From Rugalucina vietnamica (Eukaryota > Mollusca > Bivalvia > Lucinida > Lucinidae): 64,000 nucleotides of DNA. The notes beneath the pieces are model-generated. The model was not told the DNA's origin, made no database searches, and saw nothing but the letters and a program-made list of their open reading frames with translations. Where the stretch lies: positions 56,632,761 through 56,696,760 of the forward strand of contig OZ024869.1 of the NCBI GenBank assembly GCA_964017185.1, read 5' to 3'. Made by a program: the position numbers and the translations under genes. Numbering within the stretch: position 1 is the first letter of the stretch; every line of letters begins with the position of its first letter. This document shows positions 45,816-54,205 of the stretch, piece by piece.

Positions 45816-48800
45816 AAGGAAACTTTTCAAGATGCCCCTAATATGAGCAGCATCGTGACAAAACAAGCATTTTACACAGCACAGCTAATCGGCGCAGTTT
45901 CAGCTAATCACGTCTAGAACAATCATCCGAAATAAGCTTTTTGCGTTCTTCTATAACAACAAGCTAGTTTGTGTAAGACCTGATTGAAAAAAAAACGCGG
46001 ACATGCGTCTCGTGGCGCGTTTTAAAATATATTTGAAAGCATGTTTTGAAATTTGGCAATAGAGCTGATCAGAGACGGCTAAATCCTTGACATTCTGGAT
46101 TCAAGAAAAGACTGCTAACTGCCTAACCACCATGAAACATTCACTGTAGGAGAACATGATTTGACAAATCAATCGAGGGATTCGCTTAAATTATAATCAC
46201 TTGTACAGTCTAACCCATTTCGAAATTCGTGATTCATTCTTCTAGAAACTTTTGCAATGTTTCAAGCAAATGCTATTACACAGGTTGCGTCATGCTGCCG
46301 TAGGATGACTGATCATTTAGGCCATGTAGCGAACAAAGTTCAAGATACCAAATAGATGCTGAAAAAATTCTCGTGGACGAAATAACATATGAATATATGT
46401 ACAGGCCTTTTCGCATTTTTTTCTATTTTAATACTGGACAAACAATTCCTTTTAAAAGGAAACTTTTATTTCAGCCATATCTCTTACAATATTACTGATT
46501 TGGCAATAATCTGTATTATTGTAATCAAATTAATTCGCGTGCGATCGTTCACCGATTGGTTTAAACAAAACACAGCAGGACTTGGTGCAGTTTTCAATCT
46601 CTGACAATCACACAGCACGTGTCAACGTGGGTCTGTAAGTCATGGCTGCCGCCATCGACTGCTACAAGTAGCGACAATATATGTCACGGTAGTTTTAGGG
46701 TCAAGTCTCGGCACTGGTACCTTACGTCGCTCTAACTTGATTGCCTCGACAGTGCCTCCACTATGCATATACAGTGTCAAGAAGATATGAACTGTTATGC
46801 ACCATAAATCAATCAACCCAAGAACCTTTGGTACACGTTTCATCCGTTCCGACAGTTACTATGCAAATGGTAGCATGGGCCATATTGCGCAATTTCGGGT
46901 ACTGAACCCTCATCAGTGACCCTTTATAAACCGGCGACGATAGCCATTTACGTATACTGCAATTTCAAAAATGTACACAAGGGAAGTCTACATCAAAGAC
47001 ACATGCCTAAACGGGATCAAATTGTTCAGAAAGTGGCTCTAAACGTACAATTTTTAACACTCTGAATATGAGTTGAGGCTTTTAGATATTCAAATATTCG
47101 ACCAGACAAATAATAAAAGTAAAGTTTGATGTCTTCTCAGCGTTGAGCGTCAACTTAGATAAATTTTCATAGTTGGTTATGTGGTCGTCTTAAAAGACGA
47201 ATGCCCATCATTTATGCATGACTGTTAAAAATATTGGTGTGGTTAGATGGAAACTTTTTTACCATAAAAGTGTAAAGTTTCTTCTTTTTGTTTAGTATAT
47301 AATATAAAATAAGTAAAATTTCTTTCTTTCAGGGAGTCTTTGTGTCGCTTGTTTTCTGTTTCTTTAACGGTGAGGTAAGCCATTTCATTTCAAAGCCCAG
47401 TTTCTGTTGTATGGTACTGCCGTGTGTTAAATGTTGTCGGCATTCAAAATGTCTGCTATTGTGAAGTCAATATAATTGAAACTCATTATACGTGTGTAAC
47501 TTCTCCCTTTGTTAGTAGACGCTATGGCTACTTTATATGCTCAGAGGCAAACGTTTAGTCAGCTAAAACACATGTAAACATCCCATTTTAGCATATTAAG
47601 ACATTGTAGCTTTTAAAAACACTCTAAGATACATTCTAATGTGAAAAAGAGAATGTCATAACTGACTTCCCCAATCTTTGTTCTTATTCTAAATCAAAGG
47701 GAGGTAATAACAATAAGCTTAATATAAGCCCTGTTATTTTGCCACATAGAAGCACATTTCCGCCCTCTGAGATTGTTTCGGCTTATTGTCACTGGCACCA
47801 ACCTCTATTCCTCCTCGTCATAAATCAGAGCACTGGAGGTGTCATTGCTCAACCTCTATTCCTCCTCGTCATAAATCAGAGTACTGGAGGTGTCACTGCT
47901 CAACCTCTATTCCTCCTCGTCATAAATCAGAGTACTGGAGGTGCCATTGCTCAACCTCTATTCCTCCTCGTCATAAATCAGAGTACTGGAGGTGTCGTTG
48001 CTCAACCTCTATTCCTCCTCGTCATAAATCAGAGTACTGGAGGTGTCATTGCTCAACCTCTATTCCTCCTCGTCATAAATCAGAGTACTGGAGGTGTCAT
48101 TGCTCAACCTCTATTCCTCCTCGTCATAAATCAGAGTACTGGAGGTGTCATTGCTCAACCTCTATTCCTCCTCGTCATAAATCAGAGTACTGGAGGTGTC
48201 ATTGCTCAACCTCTATTCCTCCTCGTCATAAATTAGAGCACTGGAGGTGTCATTGCTCAACCTCTATTCCTCCTCGTCATAAATCAGAGTACTGGAGGTG
48301 TCACTGCTCAACCTCTATTCCTCCTCGTCATAAATCAGAGTACTGGAGGTGCCATTGCTCAACCTCTATTCCTCCTCGTCATAAATCAGAGTACTGGAGG
48401 TGTCGTTGCTCAACCTCTATTCCTCCTCGTCATAAATCAGAGTACTGGAGGTGTCATTGCTCAACCTCTATTCCTCCTCGTCATAAATCAGAGTACTGGA
48501 GGTGTCATTGCTCAACCTCTATTCCTCCTCGTCATAAATCAGAGTACTGGAGGTGTCATTGCTCAACCTCTATTCCTCCTCGTCATAAATCAGAGTACTG
48601 GAGGTGTCATTGCTCAACCTCTATTCCTCCTCGTCATAAATCAGAGTACTGGAGGTGTCATTGCTCAACCTCTATTCCTCCTCGTCATAAATTAGAGCAC
48701 TGGAGGTGTCATTGCTCAACCTCTATTCCTCCTCGTCATAAATCAGAGTACTGGAGGTGTCACTGCTCAACCTCTATTCCTCCTCGTCATAAATCAGAGT

Positions 48801-50618
48801 ACTGGAGGTGCCATTGCTCAACCTCTATTCCTCCTCGTCATAAATCAGAGTACTGGAGGTGTCGTTGCTCAACCTCTATTCCTCCTCGTCATAAATCAGA
48901 GTACTGGAGGTGCCATTGCTCAACCTCTATTCCTCCTCGTCATAAATCAGAGTACTGGAGGTGTCGTTGCTCAACCTCTATTCCTCCTCGTCATAAATCA
49001 GAGTACTGGAGGTGTCATTGCTCAACCTCTATTCCTCCTCGTCATAAATCAGAGTACTGGAGGTGTCATTGCTCAACCTCTATTCCTCCTCGTCATAAAT
49101 CAGAGTACTGGAGGTGTCATTGCTCAACCTCTATTCCTCCTCGTCATAAATCAGAGTACTGGAGGTGTCATTGCTCAACCTCTATTCCTCCTCGTCATAA
49201 ATTAGAGCACTGGAGGTGTCATTGCTCAACCTCTATTCCTCCTCGTCATAAATCAGAGTACTGGAGGTGTCATTGCTCAACCTCTATTCCTCCTCGTCAT
49301 AAATCAGAGTACTGGAGGTGCCATTGCTCAACCTCTATTCCTCCTCGTCATAAATCAGAGTACTGGAGGTGTCATTGCTCAACCTCTATTCCTCCTCGTC
49401 ATAAATCAGAGTACTGAAGGTGTCATTGCTCAACCTCTATTCCTCCTCGTCATAAATCAGAGTACTGGAGGTGTCATTGCTCAACCTCTATTCCTCCTCG
49501 TCATAAATCAGAGTACTGGAGGTGTCATTGCTCAACCTCTATTCCTCCTCGTCATAAATCAGAGTACTGGAGGTGTCATTGCTCAACCTCTATTCCTCCT
49601 CGTCATAAATTAGAGTACTGGAGGTGTCATTGCTCAACCTCTATTCCTCCTCGTCATAAATTAGAGCACTGGAGGTGTCATTGCTCAACCTCTATTCCTC
49701 CTCGTCATAAATCAGAGTACTGGAGGTGTCATTGCTCAACCTCTATTCCTCCTCGTCATAAATCAGAGTACTGGAGGTGTCATTGCGCAACCTCTATTCC
49801 TCCTCGTCATAAATCAGAGTACTGGAGGTGTCATTGCTCAACCTCTATTCCTCCTCGTCATAAATCAGAGTACTGGAGGTGTCATTGCTCAACCTCTATT
49901 CCTCCTCGTCATAAATCAGAGTACTGGAGGTGTCATTGCTCAACCTCTATTCCTCCTCGTCATAAATCAGAGTACTGGCGGTGTCATTGCTCGAATATCA
50001 CCCAAAATGATGATGTGCTTAAAAAGCCAGTAACTAAGTCGAAGTGAGCAACCCGTTTTGTTTCAAAATGAGCTAGAGATTGCTTTCAAAAAGTGGCCCA
50101 TATATAATTGTTCTAAAATGCTGCAGGTTTAAATAGGAAAGAACTCGAAGTTACTGACTAAAGTTTTCCTCTCAGTATAGTGCTTCTGGCTGATAGTAAT
50201 GGATAATAACCCAACAAAACACTGTGTGAAAAAAATAAAAAATGCGTGTTGTTAATTGTCGTCAAAGTAGACTTGTTTCCAAATCTGGCGATAACCTTCT
50301 TAACCGAACCGAATATCTTCTGAAAATAACTTTTCCCACCTTTGAATGACGAACACCGACTCGGATTTAAATTCATCTGAGTTAAACGCAAATCACACAC
50401 TGTGTAACATGTTTGGTCCTGCATGAAATGTCTTGTGATATTTCATTCTATGTTTATGGCAGCGACACGTATCATATTCACACTGTCATTCAACAATTTC
50501 AGTCAAATACGTGTCTTCCTTAATCACAAGTGATTCCAACAATGTCGATGAGTTGCTTACATGTTGATAGCTTTTAAGAGAATACGTTTTCGACATTATG
50601 ACCTCACTTGGTGTTGCT

Positions 50619-50666
<48 letters not shown>

Positions 50667-51005
50667 CAACAATAATTTTTGGGGGAATTTCAGTGTACTC
50701 AAGTTATGTCGCCGTCATTATCATAAAATGAATCCTCTAAATGTTGTTTCCGCTTTTGTCCAAAGGTGGTTGGCTTATGCAAGAAACGTTGGATGCGACG
50801 GGCTACCCGGTCATCTATTTACTCACCCTCAACGAGAAAAACTGATGTAGGTACGGAAGGTACTACTCTGATGGACTATGAACGAGGGGACAAAAACGCT
50901 AATGAAAAGGGATATAAATACATCGGTGATACGAAAGACATGGATGATTATGCTAAAGGGGCTGTAGAATTGAAAGGCATACCTTTGATTAGCAAGAAGT
51001 CATAG
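32401..51005 (+). CDS. CALCR/CALCRL-like: Calcitonin/CGRP-type class B GPCR, 11 exons, 5' end missing
   Basis: Spliced gene for a seven-transmembrane peptide-hormone receptor that should act at the plasma membrane through G proteins. Exons: 32401-32514, 33429-33535, 34113-34204, 38585-38711, 39299-39452, 39801-39867, 41418-41481, 42027-42112, 42967-43102, 47333-47374, 50766-51005. Every intron is GT-AG and the phase carries correctly through all ten junctions. Seen in order: hormone-binding domain (CNATW, ECW, AGT, YCP, RHP, WTNYSQC), TM1, TM2 (TLHKHLFLS), TM3 (CNYAWMFCEGFYLHALI), TM4, ECL2 (RCW), TM5 (NIMRILLSKLR), TM6 (RAVRATLILIPLLG), TM7 (VFCFFNGE), helix 8 and a charged tail. The RHP...WTNY.QC hallmark and the TM6 motif match vertebrate CALCR/CALCRL better than PDF, CRF or PTH receptors. 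Five of six hormone-domain cysteines are present; the first, with the signal peptide, needs an upstream exon I could not identify. Calcitonin and DH31-type peptides are the known ligands of this family; the ligand here is inferred. Confidence 0.93.
33010..33215 (+). repeat. ATTAATGAGAAAG dispersed repeat, copy 1
   Basis: About 200 bp shared with 36495-36705, 46850-47045 and 54045-54205: ATATTAATGAGAAAG, a CTCAAGCCTCATCCAGTGACC-like segment, CAACACGGAGCCAAAGAGAA, then a GGGACCAAAT and AACGTTGGT end. Intronic. SINE-like in size, but with no clear promoter boxes. Confidence 0.65.
33429..33535 (+). CDS. Receptor exon B: hormone-binding domain, second part
   Basis: Acceptor TTTTCAG ends at 33428 and donor GAG|GTATTT follows 33535. 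It codes TCNHDGTWMRHP then VWTNYSQCYDTDLVE. The last two domain cysteines and a second sequon (NYS) are visible. Phase matches exon A (one base carried in) and leaves phase 0 for TM1. Confidence 0.95.
33563..34100 (+). repeat. Tandem array of broken TM1-exon copies with acceptor-like sites
   Basis: Intronic sequence just before the TM1 exon repeats the start of that exon several times. A unit of about 135 bp recurs, for example TTTCAG followed by CAACACAAGAGG at 33862 and 33997, and TTTCAG followed by TAACATAAGAGGG at 33795 and 33930. Translated from the acceptor-like AG, the 33862 copy reads QHKRLIIIYYSRFS, compared with QHKRVIYMYYSGFS in the real exon. A more diverged copy near 33600 reads YMCYSGFSIL. 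None extends into a complete TM1 helix or has a matching donor, so they look like partial exon duplications. Confidence 0.75.
34113..34204 (+). CDS. Receptor exon C: TM1
   Basis: Acceptor TTATTTCAG ends at 34112 and donor TTTAG|GTAAGT follows 34204. It codes QHKRVIYMYYSGFSVS then the hydrophobic run IVLLVISLFIFSFF. The final Arg codon is split 2+1 with exon D. This is the standard intron placement after TM1 in class B receptors. Confidence 0.94.
34272..35832. mobile_element. Intronic TATACCCCCC repeat element with internal ~188-bp tandem units
   Basis: The left end contains TATACCCCCC and, after a short hairpin (GCAAAACGAAGTTTT), GGGGGGTATAC. The right end is again a G-run followed by TATAC at about 35820-35832. 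The interior repeats a unit holding TTTGTGAAATCAACTCCTCC and TTTGACAAATTTACAGCA, starting near 34568, 34755, 35112, 35457 and 35646. A second internal block (AACTTGAGTAGC) recurs near 34397 and 34954. No coding capacity is seen. It lies wholly inside the TM1-TM2 intron. Confidence 0.7.
36150..36490. repeat. ACGTGT/GCGCGTT word-rich segment
   Basis: Contains GAGACACGTTAGAAACGTGT, TACGTACGTGTGCG and, in the right half, GGCGCACGTTTTAGGCAC. Word-rich like the foldback elements, but without clear terminal repeats. Intronic, immediately before repeat copy 2. Confidence 0.4.
36495..36705 (+). repeat. ATTAATGAGAAAG dispersed repeat, copy 2
   Basis: Best-preserved copy: AGATATTAATGAGAAAGGAG, AACATGGAGCCAAAGAGAAT, GACAATACAAAGACTAGTAT, CAACGTTGGTTAGAAAATGA. 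Confidence 0.7.
36733..36803. repeat. Hairpin GTGGTCATTTCATATGAAAT, copy 1
   Basis: Arms GTGGTCATTTCATATGAAAT and ATTTCATATGAAATGACCAC around GAGCCTTCGGCGAG. A sister copy is at 52143-52213. Each arm itself contains the palindrome ATTTCATATGAAAT. Confidence 0.85.
37256..38017. mobile_element. Foldback element E, 762 bp, TAA target duplication
   Basis: Terminal inverted repeats AGCCCCGTTTACACATTCAC at both ends, continuing as ...GATTTT. TAA flanks both sides (37253-37255, 38018-38020). The whole interior is words such as CCGTGGTGAATCGT and TACGGTTTCGC in both orientations. GGAGCTCCGTAGCGAAACCG near 37592 is inverted near 37680. The TWA duplication and terminus resemble PIF/Harbinger MITEs. 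It lies in the TM1-TM2 intron. Confidence 0.85.
38585..38711 (+). CDS. Receptor exon D: ICL1-TM2-ECL1
   Basis: Acceptor TTTTTCAG ends at 38584 and donor AACCCG|GTATGA follows 38711. It codes QLKCVRVTLHKHLFLSYILT, then GALWIAYYRLVPMS. The class B His of TM2 is present (LHK). The usual LHKN is LHKH here, a substitution at a position normally Asn. Confidence 0.94.
38988..39135 (+). repeat. Dispersed TATACCCC/GGGGTATA repeat, copy 1
   Basis: About 145 bp shared in direct orientation with 41140-41275: an AAACTCCACTTTTATATAGT-like segment, GTAAAACTGGGGT, AGGGGTATA, then TTTGCTCCAAAAC and an ACCCACAATCTAT segment. It is non-coding, and both copies lie inside introns of the receptor gene. Confidence 0.65.
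39299..39452 (+). CDS. Receptor exon E: TM3 to start of TM4
   Basis: Acceptor GTTACAG ends at 39298 and donor GGATGGG|GTAAGT follows 39452. It codes VWCQILHVMTHFFTVCNY, AWMFCEGFYLHALIVIAF, then TKDKKLLYMCYVIGW. It carries the TM3 cysteine that pairs with ECL2 and the class B NYxWMxxEGxYLHxLI signature. Confidence 0.95.
39801..39867 (+). CDS. Receptor exon F: TM4
   Basis: Acceptor ATTTCAG ends at 39800 and donor AAAAG|GTAAAG follows 39867. It codes VFPVLPVLIYTCIRVVDEEE then NK, with a split Arg. The junction codon is GTT (Val), giving GWVFP where relatives usually have GWGFP or GWGxP. It is a small exon (67 nt) but phase-correct on both sides. Confidence 0.9.
40857..40995 (+). repeat. Dispersed repeat GCGGCGTCCCATCTGGGGCT, copy 1
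   Basis: A segment of about 140 bp matches 41865-42010 in the same orientation: GGCTATTCTGTTTGC, AATCACTCCTAACACCCC, GAAAGTGGACTCA and CGTCAAATATGGGTTAAT. The second copy also has a hairpin-forming 5' part. Both are intronic. Confidence 0.65.
41140..41330 (+). repeat. Dispersed TATA/CCCC repeat copy 2 plus A-rich tract
   Basis: Second copy of the 38988 repeat (CCCACTTTTATGTCGTAAAA, TTGCTCCAAAAC, ACCCACAATCTATG). It is followed by an A-rich low-complexity run of AAAT/AAAAT units from about 41265 to 41330. It is intronic, about 90 bp before the ECL2-TM5 exon. Confidence 0.65.
41418..41481 (+). CDS. Receptor exon G: ECL2 to TM5
   Basis: Acceptor TGTTTCAG ends at 41417 and donor CTTATT|GTATGT follows 41481. 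It completes Arg and codes CWTEESSLNWILLGPITASL then I. CW is the ECL2 cysteine-tryptophan that pairs with the TM3 cysteine. WILLGPI matches the family's WIxxGPI. Confidence 0.93.
41785..42013 (+). repeat. Dispersed repeat copy 2 with hairpin, abutting a splice acceptor
   Basis: The hairpin arms are GGCAAACATAATAGCCCCAG and CTGGGGCTATTTTGTTTGC around a GC-rich loop. The region homologous to 40857-40995 follows and ends at TCAAATATGGGTTAATG, only about 15 bases before the acceptor of the next exon at 42027. Part of the polypyrimidine/branch region may therefore be repeat-derived. Confidence 0.6.
42027..42112 (+). CDS. Receptor exon H: TM5 end and ICL3
   Basis: Acceptor TTTTCCAG ends at 42026 and donor ACCAG|GTATGT follows 42112. 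It codes VNLIFSINIMRILLSKLRSV then HTNETMQT, with a split Arg. This matches the NxxFxxNIxRxLxxKLR G-protein-coupling region of calcitonin-type receptors. Confidence 0.93.
42329..42837 (+). mobile_element. TRIM-like miniature LTR retrotransposon (509 bp) with 4-bp TSD
   Basis: Two 202-bp direct repeats (42329-42530 and 42636-42837) appear identical by eye. Both start TGTAACGGGATAG and end TTCGTTACA. They flank a 105-bp interior. Directly after the left repeat lies TTTGGTGGCAGCGGTGGGA, a TGG-starting primer-binding-site candidate. Directly before the right repeat lies a purine tract, CGGAGGGGGAAG, as expected for a polypurine tract. GTTG flanks both ends (42325-42328 and 42838-42841), a 4-bp target-site duplication. 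There is no gag or pol, so it would need proteins from another element. It sits in the receptor intron between exons H and I. Confidence 0.88.
42967..43102 (+). CDS. Receptor exon I: TM6-ECL3-TM7 start
   Basis: Acceptor ATTTGCAG ends at 42966 and donor TTTCAG|GTACGA follows 43102. It codes RAVRATLILIPLLGLQYIAF, PFKPPPGSSGEHVYSMIV, then AFLVSFQ. The KAVRATLILxPLLG block is the most family-specific match in the window. Confidence 0.95.
43677..43825. repeat. GGATCCAGAGGGGGG repeat with long G and C runs
   Basis: GGATCCAGA is followed by an uninterrupted run of 14 G, then C, a run of five G, and GGACCCCCCCTGG. Two further CCCCCC tracts occur at about 43771 and 43808. It could form a G-quadruplex. 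It looks like the end of a dispersed element. Intronic. Confidence 0.55.
44282..45432. mobile_element. Foldback element F, 1.15 kb, AACGCCGTGG words
   Basis: Left end AGCCCCTGTCAGACCAGAGG; right end, read on the complement, ACCCCTGTCACACCAGGGTG. The interior is composed of CACGGCGTTCTC / GAACGCCGTGG words with a direct duplication (AACGCTGTAAGATAAACAAC near 44904 and 45001). The target duplication is unclear (TAA left, TTA right). Several 70-110-residue frames here are word artefacts. It lies in the intron between exons I and J. Confidence 0.75.
45766..45813. repeat. (TTA)n microsatellite
   Basis: About 16 uninterrupted TTA/ATT units, intronic. Confidence 0.95.
46850..47045 (+). repeat. Diverged ATTAATGAGAAAG repeat, copy 3
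   Basis: GAACCCTCATCAGTGACCCT, GCAATTTCAAAAATGTACAC and ACATCAAAGACACATGCC align with copies 1 and 2 but with more changes. Intronic. Confidence 0.45.
47333..47374 (+). CDS. Receptor exon J: TM7 micro-exon (42 nt)
   Basis: Acceptor CTTTCAG ends at 47332 and donor GGTGAG|GTAAGC follows 47374. It codes GVFVSLVFCFFNGE, the class B TM7 motif with NGE at its end. A short exon at this place, with an intron right after NGE, is usual in class B genes. It is phase 0 on both sides. Confidence 0.95.
47800..49992 (+). repeat. 51-bp minisatellite, 43 units, with higher-order pattern
   Basis: The unit runs from AACCTCTATTCCTCCTCGTC to GGAGGTGTCATTGCTC. 2,193 bases divide exactly into 43 units of 51, so I see no indel. 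Variant units (AAATTAGAGCAC, GTCGTTGCTC, GTCACTGCTC, GCCATTGCTC) recur in order. The TTAGAGCAC variant begins near 48232, 48691 and 49201, spacing of 9 and 10 units, meaning block-level duplication. As 51 is a multiple of 3, two frames stay open for long stretches. It lies in the intron between exons J and K, so I do not call it coding. Confidence 0.93.
49993..50765. other. Intron between minisatellite and exon K
   Basis: No exon seen. It contains a 47-base T tract (50620-50666) about 100 bp before the exon K acceptor. Confidence 0.6.
50620..50666. repeat. Poly-T tract, 47 bases
   Basis: Uninterrupted T run near the exon K acceptor. It may be the complement of a retroposon tail, and it may also extend the pyrimidine tract. 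Confidence 0.9.
50766..51005 (+). CDS. Receptor exon K: helix 8 and C-terminal tail, stop TAG
   Basis: Acceptor TTTTGTCCAAAG ends at 50765. It starts in phase 0 with VVGLCKKRWMRRATRSS, an amphipathic helix-8 sequence of the expected EVxxxLxxRWxR type, then a hydrophilic tail rich in Lys, Asp and Gly ending PLISKKS before TAG at 51003-51005. AATAAA at 51075-51080 is a possible polyadenylation signal 70 bases downstream. Confidence 0.88.
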   Translation: MVGLCKKRWMRRATRSSIYSPSTRKTDVGTEGTTLMDYERGDKNANEKGYKYIGDTKDMDDYAKGAVELKGIPLISKKS

Positions 51006-52142
51006 TCAGCATCCTGAGTTGCTTAAAAGTGATAGGAAAACACTTGGCAGCAGTGAACATCGTTTGGTGAGGAGAATAAAAGAAATGCAAATAATTACAC
51101 AAAATAGAGAAACGGAGAAGTGAAAGTCAAATTATCGTAATTCCATACGCATTAAAGGATGCAGCTAGAAAGATCCTTGTACGATAGGTACTTTTATCAC
51201 ACCAGAGCATGCTGTGAAGTATGAACCCCCGAGACATGCTCTGCTCCGATTTAAGTTCCGCTCTAAGGGTCTAAATAGCTTTAGAGGAAAAGTGCATACG
51301 AAAGAGAACATTGTTGAAAACGTTTCTTGGGTAGGAATCATATAAACACAGCAATGTCTCTATGAGACGTTGCAATCATTACATATGTACATGTATATGT
51401 AAACAAAAAATACGTTGCCGTATTTTGTTTCTGAAAAGTCAATCTACATTGTGCTGCCATGAACACACGACTAAACCCGACGTATCTGAAGAAGTGTATG
51501 TTGTTGCGCGCAGTTTTAGTTAATGCCTGGTATTTTGTTAAGTGCTTATGTCATTACATAGTATTAAAGATATAAGTGCATGAATGTTTGGTCGCCTCAC
51601 GAACCATGTAAATATTGTTTTCCTGCAGCATGTACGGCTTAATTATTAAATGAACATTTCAGTGACATGTAAAAGTAGCTTAATGCACTTTAAGACATGT
51701 AAGGGACTCATGCTTATTATGATGTATTCGTTGGATAAGTGCACAGTTGTCCGGAATTCTAATTTGCATGCAAAGCTCACAGACAATAGTACTCTTCTTC
51801 CTACAATATTGGCACACAAGAGTGATCTGGCAGGTTCAGAGTTTTTTTTGTTTTTTTTTTGTTTTTTTTTTCAGAAATTCCAAAAACAATATTTATGTTA
51901 CATCAACATTTATCTCGTGTAAATGATTTGCAGCTTTATCATATGACGTCGCTGTTTTCCAGTGGATAACGTCATGTCATAAAAATCGTATGACCACACG
52001 TGTATTAACACTTTTGCGGGAATGCGTAACGTCATTGACGACGTCCGTAACAACAATGTAAATTTTCATTGAAAATATGTCCACTTCGAAGACGATAAAA
52101 TCCTTATTTTAAAAGTCATATGATAAAACGAATCTTACACTC
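51006..52142. other. Receptor 3' flank / intron; no further exon seen
   Basis: It begins with the possible 3' UTR and AATAAA at 51075. A second group of ACGTCA/TGACGT sites lies at 51943-52050 (ATGACGTCGC, TAACGTCATG, TAACGTCATTGACGACGTCC). If the 59.7-kb exon is an alternative tail, this region is also intronic. Confidence 0.45.
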
Positions 52143-52213
52143 GTGGTCATTTCATATGAAATTTATTAAACTCGCCGAAGGCTTGTTTAATAAATTTCAT
52201 ATGAAATGGCCAC
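52143..52213. repeat. Hairpin GTGGTCATTTCATATGAAAT, copy 2
   Basis: Same arms as 36733-36803, with the loop as CTCGCCGAAGGCTTG, the loop of copy 1 in the opposite orientation. Two copies of the same stem with an inverted loop indicate a mobile hairpin. Confidence 0.85.
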
Positions 52214-53223
52214 ACTTGTAAGATCCTCTATTTGTAAAAATGTTTAATGTTACGAAAATTTACACAAAAAAACGTGAACAGTTTTCTGTAGGTTTGCAAA
52301 ATGTGCATGACTGTCTTCAAGATAATTAGCCAGGTACATCTGTTGAAAGATAAAATAGATACACTGTACACCCTGTCCAACGTTGACGCCGGTGAAACGG
52401 CCCCAACACCGGTTACTACGGTGCTTTCGCTACAAAATTTGATGGAAGCGAATAAATTTCTTGTGTTGTTCAATGTTATATAAACGTTTGCGATGAAGTA
52501 AAACGCGTATCTAATGGAGAATTAACTTGACTTTTTATTTCTGCTTGAACGAAAAACTGCTTTTGTATATTTTTTTCCAAACATTCGATTCAAAGTTGGT
52601 AAACAAGGTTCGGCCAAGGCCTATTCGGCCGATTTCTACAGAAACTGTTCGTATTTTCCAAAATACGCACAAAATGTGAGCAAACGAGCATTTTGATAGG
52701 ACTTGTAGGCAAAATTGTGGGACGTTTGCATCGTTCTCGATAGATTTTCCCCCGAAAAATGCACAGGAAGAATTTTATGGCAAAAAGTAAACACAACGCC
52801 GGTTACTACGGTACCAGAATTACCTGGATTATTGGATAGATGGGCATTCTAGCTTTACAAGATGCGGATTGTGTTACTAATTCGTGCCCAGCTTCTGCCT
52901 ACATAACTCTTTTATGTAGTTTAGGGACCTATACGTTCATTGACATGGTTATCAACACTAGAATGAAGAGATTCTAATGAAACAGTTCCGTATTGTTATG
53001 AGATAGAAGTGGTTCCAATAGGAAAACAGGGCTTGTCCATGACTCACCAATTGCACGTAATTATACTTTGAGGTACCTTGGTATTATAAGTTACACCAAC
53101 CTTTCTGCAACCCTTATAAATTGAAGTACTTTCTTGCTTGTACTTACTTACTTACTGGCTCAATGACTCTATGACTGACTCACGCATTCGGAAGTTTCGA
53201 GTCGAAACATTATCCAGTATGTC

Positions 53224-53255
<32 letters not shown>

Positions 53256-53831
53256 CTTTCATGTAGGTTTCGGGAACTTTACTTTCATTGGCATGGACAT
53301 CAAGTCTATAGTTTTTTTGTTTTTCTTTTTTCTTTTTAATGAAACGGTTCCGTATAAGATAGATAGTGTCTCATTGTAGAAAAGGTTGCCGTAAGCCATA
53401 TAAGACACTACTCATTTCTAATTAAACTTCTTCGTATTTTTTCTTACTTCAGAACTGACTAATAAAGATTAAGATGTTTCTAACAACTCTTAACAAACTA
53501 AAAACCCTAAACAATAACAACATATCTTACTGTTCTGGAAAATAAACGTTCCTCTGATCAACCTGATTTTCTCCCATGAATTAGAGTTTTTAAAAGTATT
53601 TTAAAAAAAATGCATACGCCATATAGTAAAATAACCGCTGCAGAAGCTGAGGGTGAGGTTACGGCCGTGTAAAATCGATTTAAACCCGCCAGTAACTTTG
53701 TGTTACTGATCGTTCCAAGTCGATACTTCTGTAGTGGTTCTTTTTGTTTTATGTATTGATGTTTAAAATGTTTTTGTGCTGTTGGCGCCTTATGTATGTT
53801 TGCATATTTTTAGTTAAGTTAAGGTAACTGA

Positions 53832-53993
53832 GTGGCCACCTATTGGGAAAATAGCTGCTCATTCGGCTTACGAAATGTTTTCATGGTATAAGTACCTGAT
53901 TGTTAGTTTGGTTTTTTCCCACCTTGGTTTTTGGAGTGGGAGTCTTTTTCTGATTGCGCCTTTTCCTGATCTTTGCCTACTTGTACTTTTTTG
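53832..53993 (+). repeat. 160-bp dispersed repeat, plus-strand copy
   Basis: GAGTGGCCACCTATTGGGAA to GCCTACTTGTACTTTTTTG; closely similar to 10527-10683. Confidence 0.75.
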
Positions 53994-54044
53994 TCTGGCT
54001 TATTGACAATCAATGATTAAAACAGATTATTTAAGAGCAATGAA

Positions 54045-54205
54045 CATATTAATGAGAAAGGGGTGGGTCATACCGCGGTTTAGGATTCTCAAGTGGCAAC
54101 AAAGAGAATTACTGTAAATTTGTAACATTCAAGAGGGAAGTCAACACAAAGACTAGTATTATCCAAATGGCAAAGTATCGTATTGTTTCTTGCAGAATAA
54201 GACAA
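54045..54205 (+). repeat. ATTAATGAGAAAG dispersed repeat, copy 4 (short)
   Basis: ATATTAATGAGAAAGGGGTG, GGCAACAAAGAGAATTACTG, CACAAAGACTAGTATTATCC. It is shorter than copies 1 and 2: the internal SCAGTGACC part is deleted. Confidence 0.65.

Noticed and set aside
47786-49417. 543-residue open frame of 17-residue repeats (SIPPRHKSEYWRCHC)
   Set aside because: It is a translation of the 51-bp minisatellite. A second frame is open for 165 residues too, the array lies in a receptor intron, and there is no non-repeat coding flank.
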